Of a stretch of 64,000 nucleotides of DNA, positions 57,040 to 64,000 are shown piece by piece (positions within the stretch are counted from its first letter, which is position 1; every line of letters starts with the position of its first letter). Origin of the DNA: Pyrococcus yayanosii CH1 (GTDB taxonomy: Archaea; Methanobacteriota_B; Thermococci; Thermococcales; Thermococcaceae); the NCBI RefSeq assembly GCF_000215995.1, contig NC_015680.1:248001-312000 (forward strand). Direction: 5' to 3'. A model generated the notes under the pieces. The model was not told the origin of the DNA and ran no database searches. It was given only the letters and a program-made list of their open reading frames with translations. The position numbers and the translations under genes were made by a program.

Positions 57040-57832
57040 GGGCGTTGCTCTTGCCCTCTTTGGTATGTTCATCTACGGATTAGAGCCCATCGTCATAAAG
57101 GCCAATCCCTCCAACCCAGTTAGCTTCGCCTTTTTCTCCGCCCTCTTCGCGGCAATTTTCTTGGCATTCTACCCGGGAGCAGTTCGGGAGGCGGCGAATG
57201 GTATCAGAAAGGGGTTTTTCGTTGGCCTCTTCGGAACGGCTCTAGCATATATAAGCTATTCCTATGGGGCCAAGCTCTCAACGGCGACCAACGCCGCCCT
57301 GATAACAAGGGCAGAGGTGCTTTTCTCCTTTCTCCTGGCAGGTATGCTCCTCCGCGAGAGGATTACTGGAGCCAGGCTCATCAATGCCCTAATAGTCCTG
57401 ACGGGAGTGGTACTCGTCCTAACCCATGGTGCGGCCGTGAAACCCGGGGTGGGAGACGTTCTGCTCCTTCTCGTTCCCCTGTTCTGGCAGCTCGGCCATG
57501 TAATCGCGAAGACCATGGATATCTCCCCGCAGTCGATAGCACTCTTGAGGAACTCCTTTGGAGCACTCCTCCTATTCCCAGCCGCCCTTCTCACGGGTCT
57601 TGAGTTCACGCCCTATGCCGTCCTTGAGGGCCTCATAATAGCGCTCGGCCAAGTAGTCTGGTACGCCTCCATAAGGAGGATAGAGCTCTCCCTAGCGACC
57701 GCAATTATAACGCCGGCCCCGGTGGTTGCCATAGGAATGTCCTTGCTCTTAGGGGAGTCAGTTACATTTTGGCACTTGGCAGGCTTCGTTCTCATAACCC
57801 TCGGAACCCTCGGGCTCATTCGTAGTTCTTAA
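57023..57832 (+). CDS. EamA/DMT family transporter
   Basis: The product has 269 residues with about ten hydrophobic helices in two repeats; the first starts [25 protein letters not shown] and the second [23 protein letters not shown]. The substrate is unknown. It overlaps the Mrp gene upstream and the convergent panB downstream (17 bases each). Confidence 0.9.
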   Translation: MEERNKGVALALFGMFIYGLEPIVIKANPSNPVSFAFFSALFAAIFLAFYPGAVREAANGIRKGFFVGLFGTALAYISYSYGAKLSTATNAALITRAEVLFSFLLAGMLLRERITGARLINALIVLTGVVLVLTHGAAVKPGVGDVLLLLVPLFWQLGHVIAKTMDISPQSIALLRNSFGALLLFPAALLTGLEFTPYAVLEGLIIALGQVVWYASIRRIELSLATAIITPAPVVAIGMSLLLGESVTFWHLAGFVLITLGTLGLIRSS

Positions 57833-58673
57833 GCCTTTCCAGGACCCTCCTCTTTTTGCCCTCGAAGTCCTCCTTGTCGAGGAACTCCCAGTAGTGATCC
57901 CTTCCCGGGAACCTGCCCGCCTTGACGTCCTCCCTGAATTTGACGAGGGCCTCAAGGATAACCTCTCTAAGGTTGGCGTAGCGCTTGGCGAAGGGGGGCT
58001 GGTTTTCGTAAAGGCCAAGGACGTCGTGCCACACCAGGACTTGCCCATCTACATAGGGACCTGCTCCAATCCCTATGGTCGGTATCGAGACTTCTTCCGT
58101 TACCAGACGGGCGACGTCGGCGAGCGTGAACTCTATGACGATGGCAAAGGCTCCAGACTTTTCTAAGGACTTGGCATCGCGCAGGATTTCTTCAATCTCT
58201 TCCTCCGTCTCGCCCATCAGGCGGTAGCCACCGAGCTGGAGGTAGCGCTGGGGTGTTAAGCCAGTGTGACCCATAACAGGAATTCCCATGCGGACGAGCT
58301 TTCTCACGAGCTTTCTATGGTCGTAGCCACCTTCGATTTTGACGGCATCTGCCCCAGCTCGGATGAGCCTCACGGCGTTTCTGACGCCTTCCTCTACATC
58401 TATCTCATAGCTGGCGAAGGGCATGTCGGCTAAAACGAGGGCCCTCTTGACGGCCTTAGCAACGGCCCCCGTGTGGAGGACCATTTGCTCCATAGAGACG
58501 TTGAGGGTGTTTTTCTCCCCATATACCACCATTCCGAGGGAGTCACCGACGAAGATTATGTCAATGCCCGCCTTGTCAGCTATTAGGGCTGAGGGATAAT
58601 CGTAGGCGGTTATCATCGTTATCTTCTCCTTCCCCTTCATCTCGATGATTCTTCGAGGCGTTACCTCACGCAT
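57816..58673 (-). CDS. panB: Ketopantoate hydroxymethyltransferase
   Basis: This is the first step from ketoisovalerate to pantoate for coenzyme A, using methylene-tetrahydropterin. The product has 285 residues. Conserved parts are [42 protein letters not shown] (metal and substrate contacts), [21 protein letters not shown] and [25 protein letters not shown] with the catalytic Glu/Asp. It stands alone on this strand. Confidence 0.96.
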   Translation of the reverse strand: MREVTPRRIIEMKGKEKITMITAYDYPSALIADKAGIDIIFVGDSLGMVVYGEKNTLNVSMEQMVLHTGAVAKAVKRALVLADMPFASYEIDVEEGVRNAVRLIRAGADAVKIEGGYDHRKLVRKLVRMGIPVMGHTGLTPQRYLQLGGYRLMGETEEEIEEILRDAKSLEKSGAFAIVIEFTLADVARLVTEEVSIPTIGIGAGPYVDGQVLVWHDVLGLYENQPPFAKRYANLREVILEALVKFREDVKAGRFPGRDHYWEFLDKEDFEGKKRRVLERLKNYE

Positions 58674-58714
58674 ACCTTCGCACCCTCCTAACGCTAAGCG
58701 CTGAACTTAATAAA

Positions 58715-58734
58715 CGATGCCCCTCGGGAGGCAT
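58715..58734 (+). repeat. Hairpin sequence before archease
   Basis: GATGCC and GGCATC flank cctcggga, giving a stable short stem. It lies about 85 bases before the archease ATG, near the predicted promoter (acatttatca, 58736-58745). Its role is unknown. Confidence 0.4.
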
Positions 58735-58815
58735 CACATTTATCAGGCTGACGCGTTCCAGATAGTAACGGTCAAATACATGAACGCGGGCGGGAAACCA
58801 TTTGGGGGTGAGCCT

Positions 58816-59244
58816 ATGAGGACATGGGAGCATTACGAGCATACGGCCGACATAGGGATTCGTGGCTATGGTGACACTTTGGAGGAGGCCTTTGAGGCGG
58901 TTGCCTTGGCCCTCTTCGACGTCATGGTCGACGTGAGGAAGGTGGAGTCAAAGGAAGTGAGGGAAGTTGAAGTTGAGGGTGAAGATTTAGAGGCCCTGCT
59001 GTACTCCTTCCTCGAGGAACTCCTCGTCCTTCACGACATGGAGGGCCTTGTCTTCGGCGACTTCAGGGTGAAAATAGAGAAGACCGAGAACGGTTATAAG
59101 CTCATGGCAGAAGCTTATGGGGAGCTCCTCGACCCGGAGAAACACGAGCCGAAGGAGGAGGTTAAGGCGATAACTTACCATGATATGAAGATTGAGAGGC
59201 TCCCGGACGGTCGCTGGATGGCTCAGCTCGTGCCCGACATATGA
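58816..59244 (+). CDS. Archease
   Basis: The product has 142 residues starting [19 protein letters not shown]. The conserved His/Asp (HTADIG) and C-terminal [14 protein letters not shown] motifs form the metal site. In Pyrococcus abyssi the archease gene is next to the tRNA m5C methyltransferase gene and its product raises that enzyme's specificity; archease also activates the RtcB RNA ligase. The same gene pair is present here, 9 bases apart. GGGGGTGAGCCT precedes the ATG. Confidence 0.96.
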   Translation: MRTWEHYEHTADIGIRGYGDTLEEAFEAVALALFDVMVDVRKVESKEVREVEVEGEDLEALLYSFLEELLVLHDMEGLVFGDFRVKIEKTENGYKLMAEAYGELLDPEKHEPKEEVKAITYHDMKIERLPDGRWMAQLVPDI

Positions 59245-59253
59245 GGTGGTCCC

Positions 59254-60195
59254 ATGAACGCCAAGGAGGAGTTCAAGAAGATGAACAGGGCCTTCTACGA
59301 GCGATATTCGAGGCTGGATGACAGCGACGACTTCTGGGCCTATCTCTTCAAGCCGGTAAGGCAGAGCATCAGGATAAACACCCTCAAGGCGCCCCTTGAG
59401 CTCGTCCTTGAGAGGTTAAGTGAGAGGTATGAGCTCGAACCAGTCCCTTGGGTGAGGGAGGGGTTCTTTATAAGGCCGCCCGGCGGCGGCACCGTGAACT
59501 TTGGAGAGATGCCCGAGTATTCGCTGGGCCTCGTCATTCCCCAGGAGGCGAGCTCGATGATTCCGCCGGTGGTCCTCGAGCCGAAGCCCGGCGAGCTTAT
59601 CCTCGACATGGCCGCCGCCCCCGGCAGCAAGACGACCCAGATAGCACAGTACATGGAGAACGAAGGGTGCATAATAGCGAACGACGCCAAGAGGGACAGG
59701 GCCAATATCCTCATAGCGAACCTCAACAGGGCCGGCGTTCTGATAGCGAAGGTCACTGTGAGGGATGGCGCTTACTTCGGCCGCTACGAGAACACATTTG
59801 ACCGCGTCCTCCTCGATGCCCCTTGCTCTAGCGTTGGAATGGTGAGGAAGAACTTCAAGTTCGCCTATACCTGGAGCATTCACAAGGTTCTTTATCATAC
59901 CCGCATCCAGAGAAAGCTCATACTGGCCGCCTACAGGGCTCTTAAGCCAGGGGGAGTTCTTGTTTATTCCACGTGTACCGTTGACCCCCTCGAGAACGAG
60001 GCTGTAGTGGATTTCCTCCTGCAGAGGACGGACGCCAAGCTTGAGAAGATTAAGCTCCCCGTCAAGGGAAGGGAGCCCATCCTTGAGTGGGAGGGTAGGG
60101 AGTTTTCCCCCGAGGTCAAGAAGACCCTCCGCATACACCCGCAGGACAACGATACGGAAGCCTTCTTCGTGGCGAAGATAAGGAAGCCGAGGTGA
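59254..60195 (+). CDS. tRNA (cytosine-5) methyltransferase (NSUN/NOL1-NOP2-Sun family)
   Basis: This SAM-dependent enzyme has 313 residues. It shows LDMAAAPGSKTTQIAQYM (SAM motif I), NDAKRDRANILIANLNRAG, LLDAPCSSVGMVRKN (first Cys, motif IV) and GGVLVYSTCTVDPLENEAVV (catalytic Cys, motif VI). The orthologue beside archease in P. abyssi methylates several tRNA cytosines. GAGGTGGTCCC precedes the ATG. A small gene overlaps its end. Confidence 0.95.
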   Translation: MNAKEEFKKMNRAFYERYSRLDDSDDFWAYLFKPVRQSIRINTLKAPLELVLERLSERYELEPVPWVREGFFIRPPGGGTVNFGEMPEYSLGLVIPQEASSMIPPVVLEPKPGELILDMAAAPGSKTTQIAQYMENEGCIIANDAKRDRANILIANLNRAGVLIAKVTVRDGAYFGRYENTFDRVLLDAPCSSVGMVRKNFKFAYTWSIHKVLYHTRIQRKLILAAYRALKPGGVLVYSTCTVDPLENEAVVDFLLQRTDAKLEKIKLPVKGREPILEWEGREFSPEVKKTLRIHPQDNDTEAFFVAKIRKPR

Positions 60196-60200
60196 GGGAG

Positions 60201-60449
60201 GTGTTGTTCAAAAAGAAGGGCGTCTTCACGGTTGAAGATGCCCTCAAGGTCATAGAGATTGCGAGTAGGGAAAACGCCTCGGAAATCATCGTGATGGCAG
60301 AGAAAGTTACGGAGGAAGCGAAGAGGCGCCTCTGGGACTACCAGAAGGGCGTCATGCTGATGGCCGACCTGATTGGGGAAGAGAGAAGCGTTCGCGTTGA
60401 GATCCTTGAGGGCTATGTCAGTGACAGGGTGAAAGGGATAGAGCTCTAG
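60201..60449 (+). CDS. Conserved small hypothetical protein, 82 residues
   Basis: The product reads (GTG)LFKKKGVFTVEDALKVIEIASRENASEI and ends ILEGYVSDRVKGIEL. Alternating helices and strands (IIVMAEKVTEEAKRRLW, VRVEILEGY) suggest a compact alpha/beta fold; I recognise no family. The gene overlaps or abuts the methyltransferase stop, with GAGGTGA upstream, so it belongs to the archease operon. GTG 60192 and TTG 60204 are alternative starts. Confidence 0.75.
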   Translation: MLFKKKGVFTVEDALKVIEIASRENASEIIVMAEKVTEEAKRRLWDYQKGVMLMADLIGEERSVRVEILEGYVSDRVKGIEL

Positions 60450-60478
60450 TTTTTACATGGCAAAAAGGGGAGCGAAAC

Positions 60479-60497
60479 GTGAAATGAAAAATTTCAC
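60479..60497. terminator. AT-rich inverted repeat between convergent genes
   Basis: GTGAAAT and ATTTCAC flank gaaaa. It lies between the archease operon end (60449) and the PmbA stop (60494-60496), a position suited to a two-way terminator. A short T run (gtttttac) precedes it on the plus strand. Confidence 0.45.
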
Positions 60498-61819
60498 TTT
60501 CCGGCAATCTTGACGTTCTCGAAGAGGATGTGGGGCGTTATGACGGTGTACATGGCTGGCATGACTGTGAGTTCCTTGCTAACCTCTCTAGCCTGCTTGA
60601 GGAGCTCGTAAACGTTGCCGGCTATCAGGAATACGCTCGCTCCCTTGACTTCTCCGTCCTCGATGAGATAGGCTGGGTTCGCGGTGACGGCGAAGTTTCC
60701 GTTGTCCGGGTTGCTGGAGTGGGCGCCTTGGAGGCCATCCACGAGGTACCCGCGCTCAATTTCGGAAATCATGTCCTCGAGGCTCCTCTTTCCGGGCTCT
60801 ATGACAACGGTGTTGAGTCCAATGCTTATCCCACCACTTCTCAAATCCCTCTTTCCGTTTCCAGTGCTCTCGGTTCCGTAAACCTTGGCCCAGTAGTTGT
60901 CCCAGACGAAGCCCTTGAAGATTCCTTTCTCGATGAGGACGTTCCTCCTCGTCGGGACGCCCTCGCCGTCCGCCACCATCTTGGCAAGGCTGAGCTCGTG
61001 GAAGGGATCGTCGTACATCGTTAGGACGTCGTTTGCCACCTGCTCCCCGATCTTCTCCGCGAGGGGGGTCGTCCCCTTTACGAGGCGCTCACCGCTGAAT
61101 GCTGGGAAGAGAGCGAAGCTGAAGAGGCCAGCAATAGCCCACGGGCTGAGGATTATCGGAACTTCTTCGTTTTTGCTGGCCTTGACGTTGTAGGCCCACT
61201 TGACCTTCTTCAAGGCTCTTTCAACTACCCCCTCGACGTCGAGGTTAAGGTCCGTGCGGGCGTCGAACTCGAAGATTCCAGGTGTTACTACGCCCTCCTT
61301 CCGTCCGACCAGTTCAAGGAACATGAAGGCGTTTCCGAAGGCCTGGTGGACGTCTATTCCGTGCGAATTGATTATGGAGCTCTCAAGCCACGAGACGGTA
61401 GTGGAACCGCCCGCCACCGTGATATGCGGGTCCTTTTCGCGGGCGAGCTTTATGCTCCTGACGGTCATCTCAACGAGGATGTCTGGGGAAACTTCCTTCA
61501 GCTCCTCGTTGGGCTTTGGTCTCTCACGGTACTTGCCCGGCTCCGGAAGCGAAACCCACTTCTCGTCTGGGCTGTTGAGTTTGGCCATCTTGGCGGCTGT
61601 CTCAATGGCCTCCCTTATCTTGGCAGGCTCCTCGCCGTCTATCACAGCCAAACCTAAGCGCTTGTCTTTTACTCCGCGGATTATCGTTATGGCCCTGCTC
61701 TTGACGCCCGCTATAGAGACCTCATTAAGCTCGACTCCAACGCCGACCTCCCTTTCCCTGTAGGTGGCAATCTCAAGCTCGTCGAAGAACTTCTCCCCGA
61801 AGCGGATTAGATTCTCCAT
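60494..61819 (-). CDS. TldE/PmbA family protein (metallopeptidase partner)
   Basis: The product has 441 residues and starts MENLIRFGEKFFDELEIATY. It is the non-catalytic member of the TldD/TldE pair: it lacks HExxxH and has family segments SWLESSIINSHGIDVHQ, SGERLVKGTTPLAEKIGEQV, VPTRRNVLIEKGIFKGFVWD and HSSNPDNGNFAVTAN. TldD-TldE heterodimers degrade unfolded or short peptides. It is 10 bases after tldD. GAGGTGGTGAGG precedes the ATG at 61819. Confidence 0.94.
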   Translation of the reverse strand: MENLIRFGEKFFDELEIATYREREVGVGVELNEVSIAGVKSRAITIIRGVKDKRLGLAVIDGEEPAKIREAIETAAKMAKLNSPDEKWVSLPEPGKYRERPKPNEELKEVSPDILVEMTVRSIKLAREKDPHITVAGGSTTVSWLESSIINSHGIDVHQAFGNAFMFLELVGRKEGVVTPGIFEFDARTDLNLDVEGVVERALKKVKWAYNVKASKNEEVPIILSPWAIAGLFSFALFPAFSGERLVKGTTPLAEKIGEQVANDVLTMYDDPFHELSLAKMVADGEGVPTRRNVLIEKGIFKGFVWDNYWAKVYGTESTGNGKRDLRSGGISIGLNTVVIEPGKRSLEDMISEIERGYLVDGLQGAHSSNPDNGNFAVTANPAYLIEDGEVKGASVFLIAGNVYELLKQAREVSKELTVMPAMYTVITPHILFENVKIAGK

Positions 61820-61829
61820 CCTCACCACC

Positions 61830-63197
61830 TCAGCCAATCAGTATTCCTCCGTCGAACCTCATGTGCGGTCCGCCTGAGCTGACGAAAGCAGTCTGTCCCT
61901 TCCCGCAGAATCCTACTTCAAGGCCGAAGTCCTTGCCTACAGCACTTATCTTCTTGAGAGCCTCTATTGCCACGCCGGTGATTGAGGTGTCCCTTATCGG
62001 CTCGGCAATTTCACCGTTTCTAATCACGTAGCCCTCCTGAATTCCAACCTGGAATGCCGAGTTGAGCTGGGCCTGGCCCCCCCTGAAATCGACCACGTAA
62101 TAGCCGAACTTAATGTCCTCGATGAGCTCCTCGAAGGAGTAATCGCCGGGTTCAAAAATCGTGTTCCTCATCCTGATTATCGGTGGATAGGTGTAGTCCT
62201 GGGCCCTAGCGTGGCCGTTGGGTTCCATGCCCCACTTGGCAGCGTACTCGCGGTTGAGCATTATTTCCTTAAGAATGCCATTCTCGATGATGTGGATATC
62301 CTTAACCGGAACGCCCTCGTCGTCGTACTTATCATTTCCAAAGCCGCCCTCAACGTAGCGCTCGCTCATGGTGACGAACTCTGGTGCTATCTGCTTTCCA
62401 ATGAGGTCCTTGAAGGGCGAGTTTATCGTTAGGTCAGCCTCCGCCAAGTGGCCAAGAGCCTCATGGGCGATTAGGCCAACAACTATGGGGCCCGCTACGA
62501 TGGGCCATTCGCCCCTCTTTGGCGCCACGCCGTTTAGCTGGGAGTGCATCTTTCTGAGCAGTCTTTCGGTAACCTTTTCGTTTGGTTCTATATCTGTCAT
62601 GAGCTCCCAGCCGTAGTCCACCGCTCCAATGCTGTCCCTTGCCATCGCGAGCCTCCCCTCCTTCTTGCCGGTGATGTAAGTTCCCTGCCATAGGTAGTTG
62701 TAGTCCCACTCTATTCTGGTGCCTTCGTTGGTTAGGAGTATTTTCTCGCCGCTCCCGTCCTCGTAGCGGATTTGGACGCTCTTGACAGCCTTGTCTTCCT
62801 TCAGAAGCTTCTCGAGTTCTCTGAGGTGGGCAACCTTCTCCTCTATGTCAACCTCCACAGGCTTAACTCTCATCTTGCTCTTCACGAAGTCCTCGACCGG
62901 CTTAATCTCTGCTAAGGTTATCTTCTCCTTCTTCGTCTGAGCAGCTGCCTTAGCTAGCTTGTATGCCTCTTCTATGGCCTTCTCAAGATTCTCCAACCTG
63001 CTGGTTGAAGAGAAGCCCCATGCACCATCGGCAAGGACTCTAATAGCGACGCCCCTCTGGAACTTCGTCGTGAAGCCCACGAAGACACCGTCCTTCAGGC
63101 TGAGGGCCGTCTTCTTCAGGTTCTCGTAGCGGAGTTCTATGTATTCGGCCTTCAAGTTATCCTCCGCCCAGCGGAGGGCTTTCTCCAGCGCTTCCAT
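61830..63197 (-). CDS. tldD: TldD metallopeptidase
   Basis: This is the catalytic subunit of the TldD/TldE peptidase. The product has 455 residues from MEALEKALRWAEDNLKAEYIELRY. The zinc motif is GLIAHEALGHLAEADL (HExxxH, near 250). A late CGKGQTAFVSSGGPHMRFDGGILIG contains the distal Cys typical of TldD. The ATG at 63197 has GGTGGTAACC upstream. The TATA (CTTTTATACCC, minus) is near 63241-63251. Confidence 0.94.
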   Translation of the reverse strand: MEALEKALRWAEDNLKAEYIELRYENLKKTALSLKDGVFVGFTTKFQRGVAIRVLADGAWGFSSTSRLENLEKAIEEAYKLAKAAAQTKKEKITLAEIKPVEDFVKSKMRVKPVEVDIEEKVAHLRELEKLLKEDKAVKSVQIRYEDGSGEKILLTNEGTRIEWDYNYLWQGTYITGKKEGRLAMARDSIGAVDYGWELMTDIEPNEKVTERLLRKMHSQLNGVAPKRGEWPIVAGPIVVGLIAHEALGHLAEADLTINSPFKDLIGKQIAPEFVTMSERYVEGGFGNDKYDDEGVPVKDIHIIENGILKEIMLNREYAAKWGMEPNGHARAQDYTYPPIIRMRNTIFEPGDYSFEELIEDIKFGYYVVDFRGGQAQLNSAFQVGIQEGYVIRNGEIAEPIRDTSITGVAIEALKKISAVGKDFGLEVGFCGKGQTAFVSSGGPHMRFDGGILIG

Positions 63198-63259
63198 GGT
63201 TACCACCGTTTCTATCTGTTCACTGATGAATCGCTGGCTGGGTATAAAAGTCTTTTGAG

Positions 63260-63338
63260 CCTTTCGATGGAGGTCGAAAGGAATATCTAAACGGAATGGA
63301 CTTAAGTCTGGAGTTTCAGACATTCCTCAGTTAGGAGG
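63260..63338. repeat. Cluster of three inverted repeats with 6-base spacers
   Basis: CCTTTCGA-n6-TCGAAAGG (63260-63281), GTCTG-n6-CAGAC (63306-63321) and CCTC-n6-GAGG (63325-63338) lie between the divergent tldD and secreted-protein promoters. The first is perfect over 8 bp. They may be operator sites; no regulator is assigned. Confidence 0.45.
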
Positions 63339-63390
63339 TTTCGAACGATAGTGTACATTTTGCAAGCATAAGTATACTTTCGCGAGTTTA

Positions 63391-63407
63391 GTTTTAAACC
63401 TTTGGTT
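63391..63407 (+). promoter_or_regulatory. SurR-like operator GTTn3AACn5GTT
   Basis: GTT-TTA-AAC-CTTTG-GTT matches exactly the extended site described for SurR, the redox-sensitive regulator of sulfur and hydrogen metabolism in Thermococcales. It ends 10 bases before the TATA (63418-63427), and SurR sites upstream of the BRE usually act in activation. The match is from sequence; binding is inferred. Confidence 0.6.
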
Positions 63408-63417
63408 GAAATAACCC

Positions 63418-63427
63418 TTATATATCA
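63418..63427 (+). promoter_or_regulatory. TATA box of the secreted cysteine-rich protein gene
   Basis: cttatatatc preceded by gaaataac is a strong core promoter. The predicted start near 63447 leaves a leader of about 22 bases with GGGGGGATCG before the ATG. Confidence 0.6.
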
Positions 63428-63469
63428 TTGGCAGTATAATATGTATGCAAAACCCCGTTGGGGGGATCG

Positions 63470-64000
63470 ATGCTGAGGCGTGCACTGCTGGCCATGTTTG
63501 TGGTTTTGCTGTTGATTGGGGCTTATGGGGCGTACGTGGTGAGCTACCCCAAGTATCCGGAGGTCAACGGCTGCGTGAATCCTTTCAGGGTTACAACACC
63601 CGTAAGCAGGGTTCAGGAAAACTGGTCGAAGGCTCACGTTTTCCTAAAGCTGGCAACGAGCAGGGACTTCTGGAAGCTGGCAAAACCTTGGGACGTTGAC
63701 TACTCGCACGTTAAGATTGTGAAGCACACGATCGAGTACAACGGCGAAAAAATAACAATGCTCGCCATGGGAATCCCGCTGAAGGACGGCAAGCACGTGA
63801 TAGCGCTGTACGAGTTTTCAAAGCCCGTGCAGGGAGTGAAAGTTAGAGGGTACCGTATCGATGTCTCTGAAGGGAAACTAAAGCCAGAGTTAATAAGTGT
63901 AAATGGAGGAAAGACTACTACACTCGGCAGTTGTAGACATGAGTGTAGTAGTAATGCTGACTGCCCGGGACCAAGAGAATATTGCACTGAATATTGCTGT
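63470..64000 (+). CDS. Secreted or membrane-anchored cysteine-rich protein, partial (3' end outside window)
   Basis: The ATG at 63470 opens 177 codons to the window edge. A signal or anchor helix (ALLAMFVVLLLIGAYGAYVV) leads into a beta-rich domain (VKIVKHTIEYNGEKITMLAMG, GKHVIALYEFSKPVQGVKV). After SVNGGKTTTLGS the tail becomes cysteine-dense: CRHEC, ADCPG, EYCTEYCC, six Cys in about 23 residues with a C-x3-C and CC pattern. This resembles small disulfide-knot modules. Extracellular disulfides are plausible in Thermococcales. I recognise no family. A SurR-like site precedes the promoter. Confidence 0.75.
   Translation, partial: MLRRALLAMFVVLLLIGAYGAYVVSYPKYPEVNGCVNPFRVTTPVSRVQENWSKAHVFLKLATSRDFWKLAKPWDVDYSHVKIVKHTIEYNGEKITMLAMGIPLKDGKHVIALYEFSKPVQGVKVRGYRIDVSEGKLKPELISVNGGKTTTLGSCRHECSSNADCPGPREYCTEYCC

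Overview
The window is a chromosomal segment of a hyperthermophilic euryarchaeon of the order Thermococcales, most likely a Thermococcus. The gene set is archaeal: egsA for archaeal lipids, TFB, aEF-1alpha, topoisomerase VI, RIO1 kinase, pelota, FEN-1, ATP-type DNA ligase, an IF2/IF5B with an intein, an intron-bearing tRNA and SurR- and PadR-type control sites. Intergenic DNA is AT-rich with BRE/TATA promoters about 25 bp from the start site. Genes are packed, often with overlapping stop and start codons, and start codons are usually preceded by GGTGAT or GGAGGTG-type ribosome-binding sites. No rRNA, insertion sequence, phage or CRISPR array is seen.

Layout. 1-8 kb: an edge-truncated TIM-barrel gene, an intron-containing tRNA with CAU anticodon, egsA and UPF0179 on the plus strand; the minus-strand operon rnp2-pelA-argS; tfb; the psiE-like/fen pair. 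8-14.4 kb: a five-gene oligopeptide ABC transporter operon. 14.6-17.4 kb: pyrH, tRNA-Ser, S10 and EF-1alpha. 17.4-24.8 kb: a lipoate ligase large domain, a CDF transporter preceded by box C/D sRNA sequences, a decayed sfsA, a JAMM peptidase, two tRNAs, the L7Ae-S28e-L24e ribosomal cluster, rhomboid, endonuclease III and an Lrp-type regulator. 24.8-28.5 kb: a PLP enzyme and a PadR-regulated ABC exporter. 28.6-35.3 kb: IF2 with intein, small membrane and regulatory genes, and two DUF genes. 35.3-40 kb: the operon aIF1A-rio1-KH protein-top6B-top6A, followed by DUF530 and DUF1699. 40-50.6 kb: SppA, an AI-2E-type permease, an AIR-synthase-like gene, a decayed DUF89 gene, glyS, a radical SAM-TRAM protein, a box C/D sRNA, a phosphoesterase and the UDP-ManNAcA genes wecB-wecC. 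50.9-64 kb: DUF354, the separate lipoate ligase C-domain, OsmC, DNA ligase, ASCH, Mrp/NBP35, panB, the archease/tRNA m5C methyltransferase pair, TldD/PmbA and an edge-truncated cysteine-rich secreted protein behind a SurR-like site.

Functional threads. Translation and RNA maturation dominate. L7Ae, encoded here, is the protein that binds the K-turns of box C/D sRNAs; two well-formed and two weaker sRNA candidates lie in gene gaps of the same window. Lipoate attachment appears split into two genes 34 kb apart. Two genes (sfsA and DUF89) carry several frameshifts and deletions and look like real decay. The oligopeptide-binding protein seems to have its C-terminal segment moved to the N terminus. 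These four points, with the SurR-like site, are the most useful leads.
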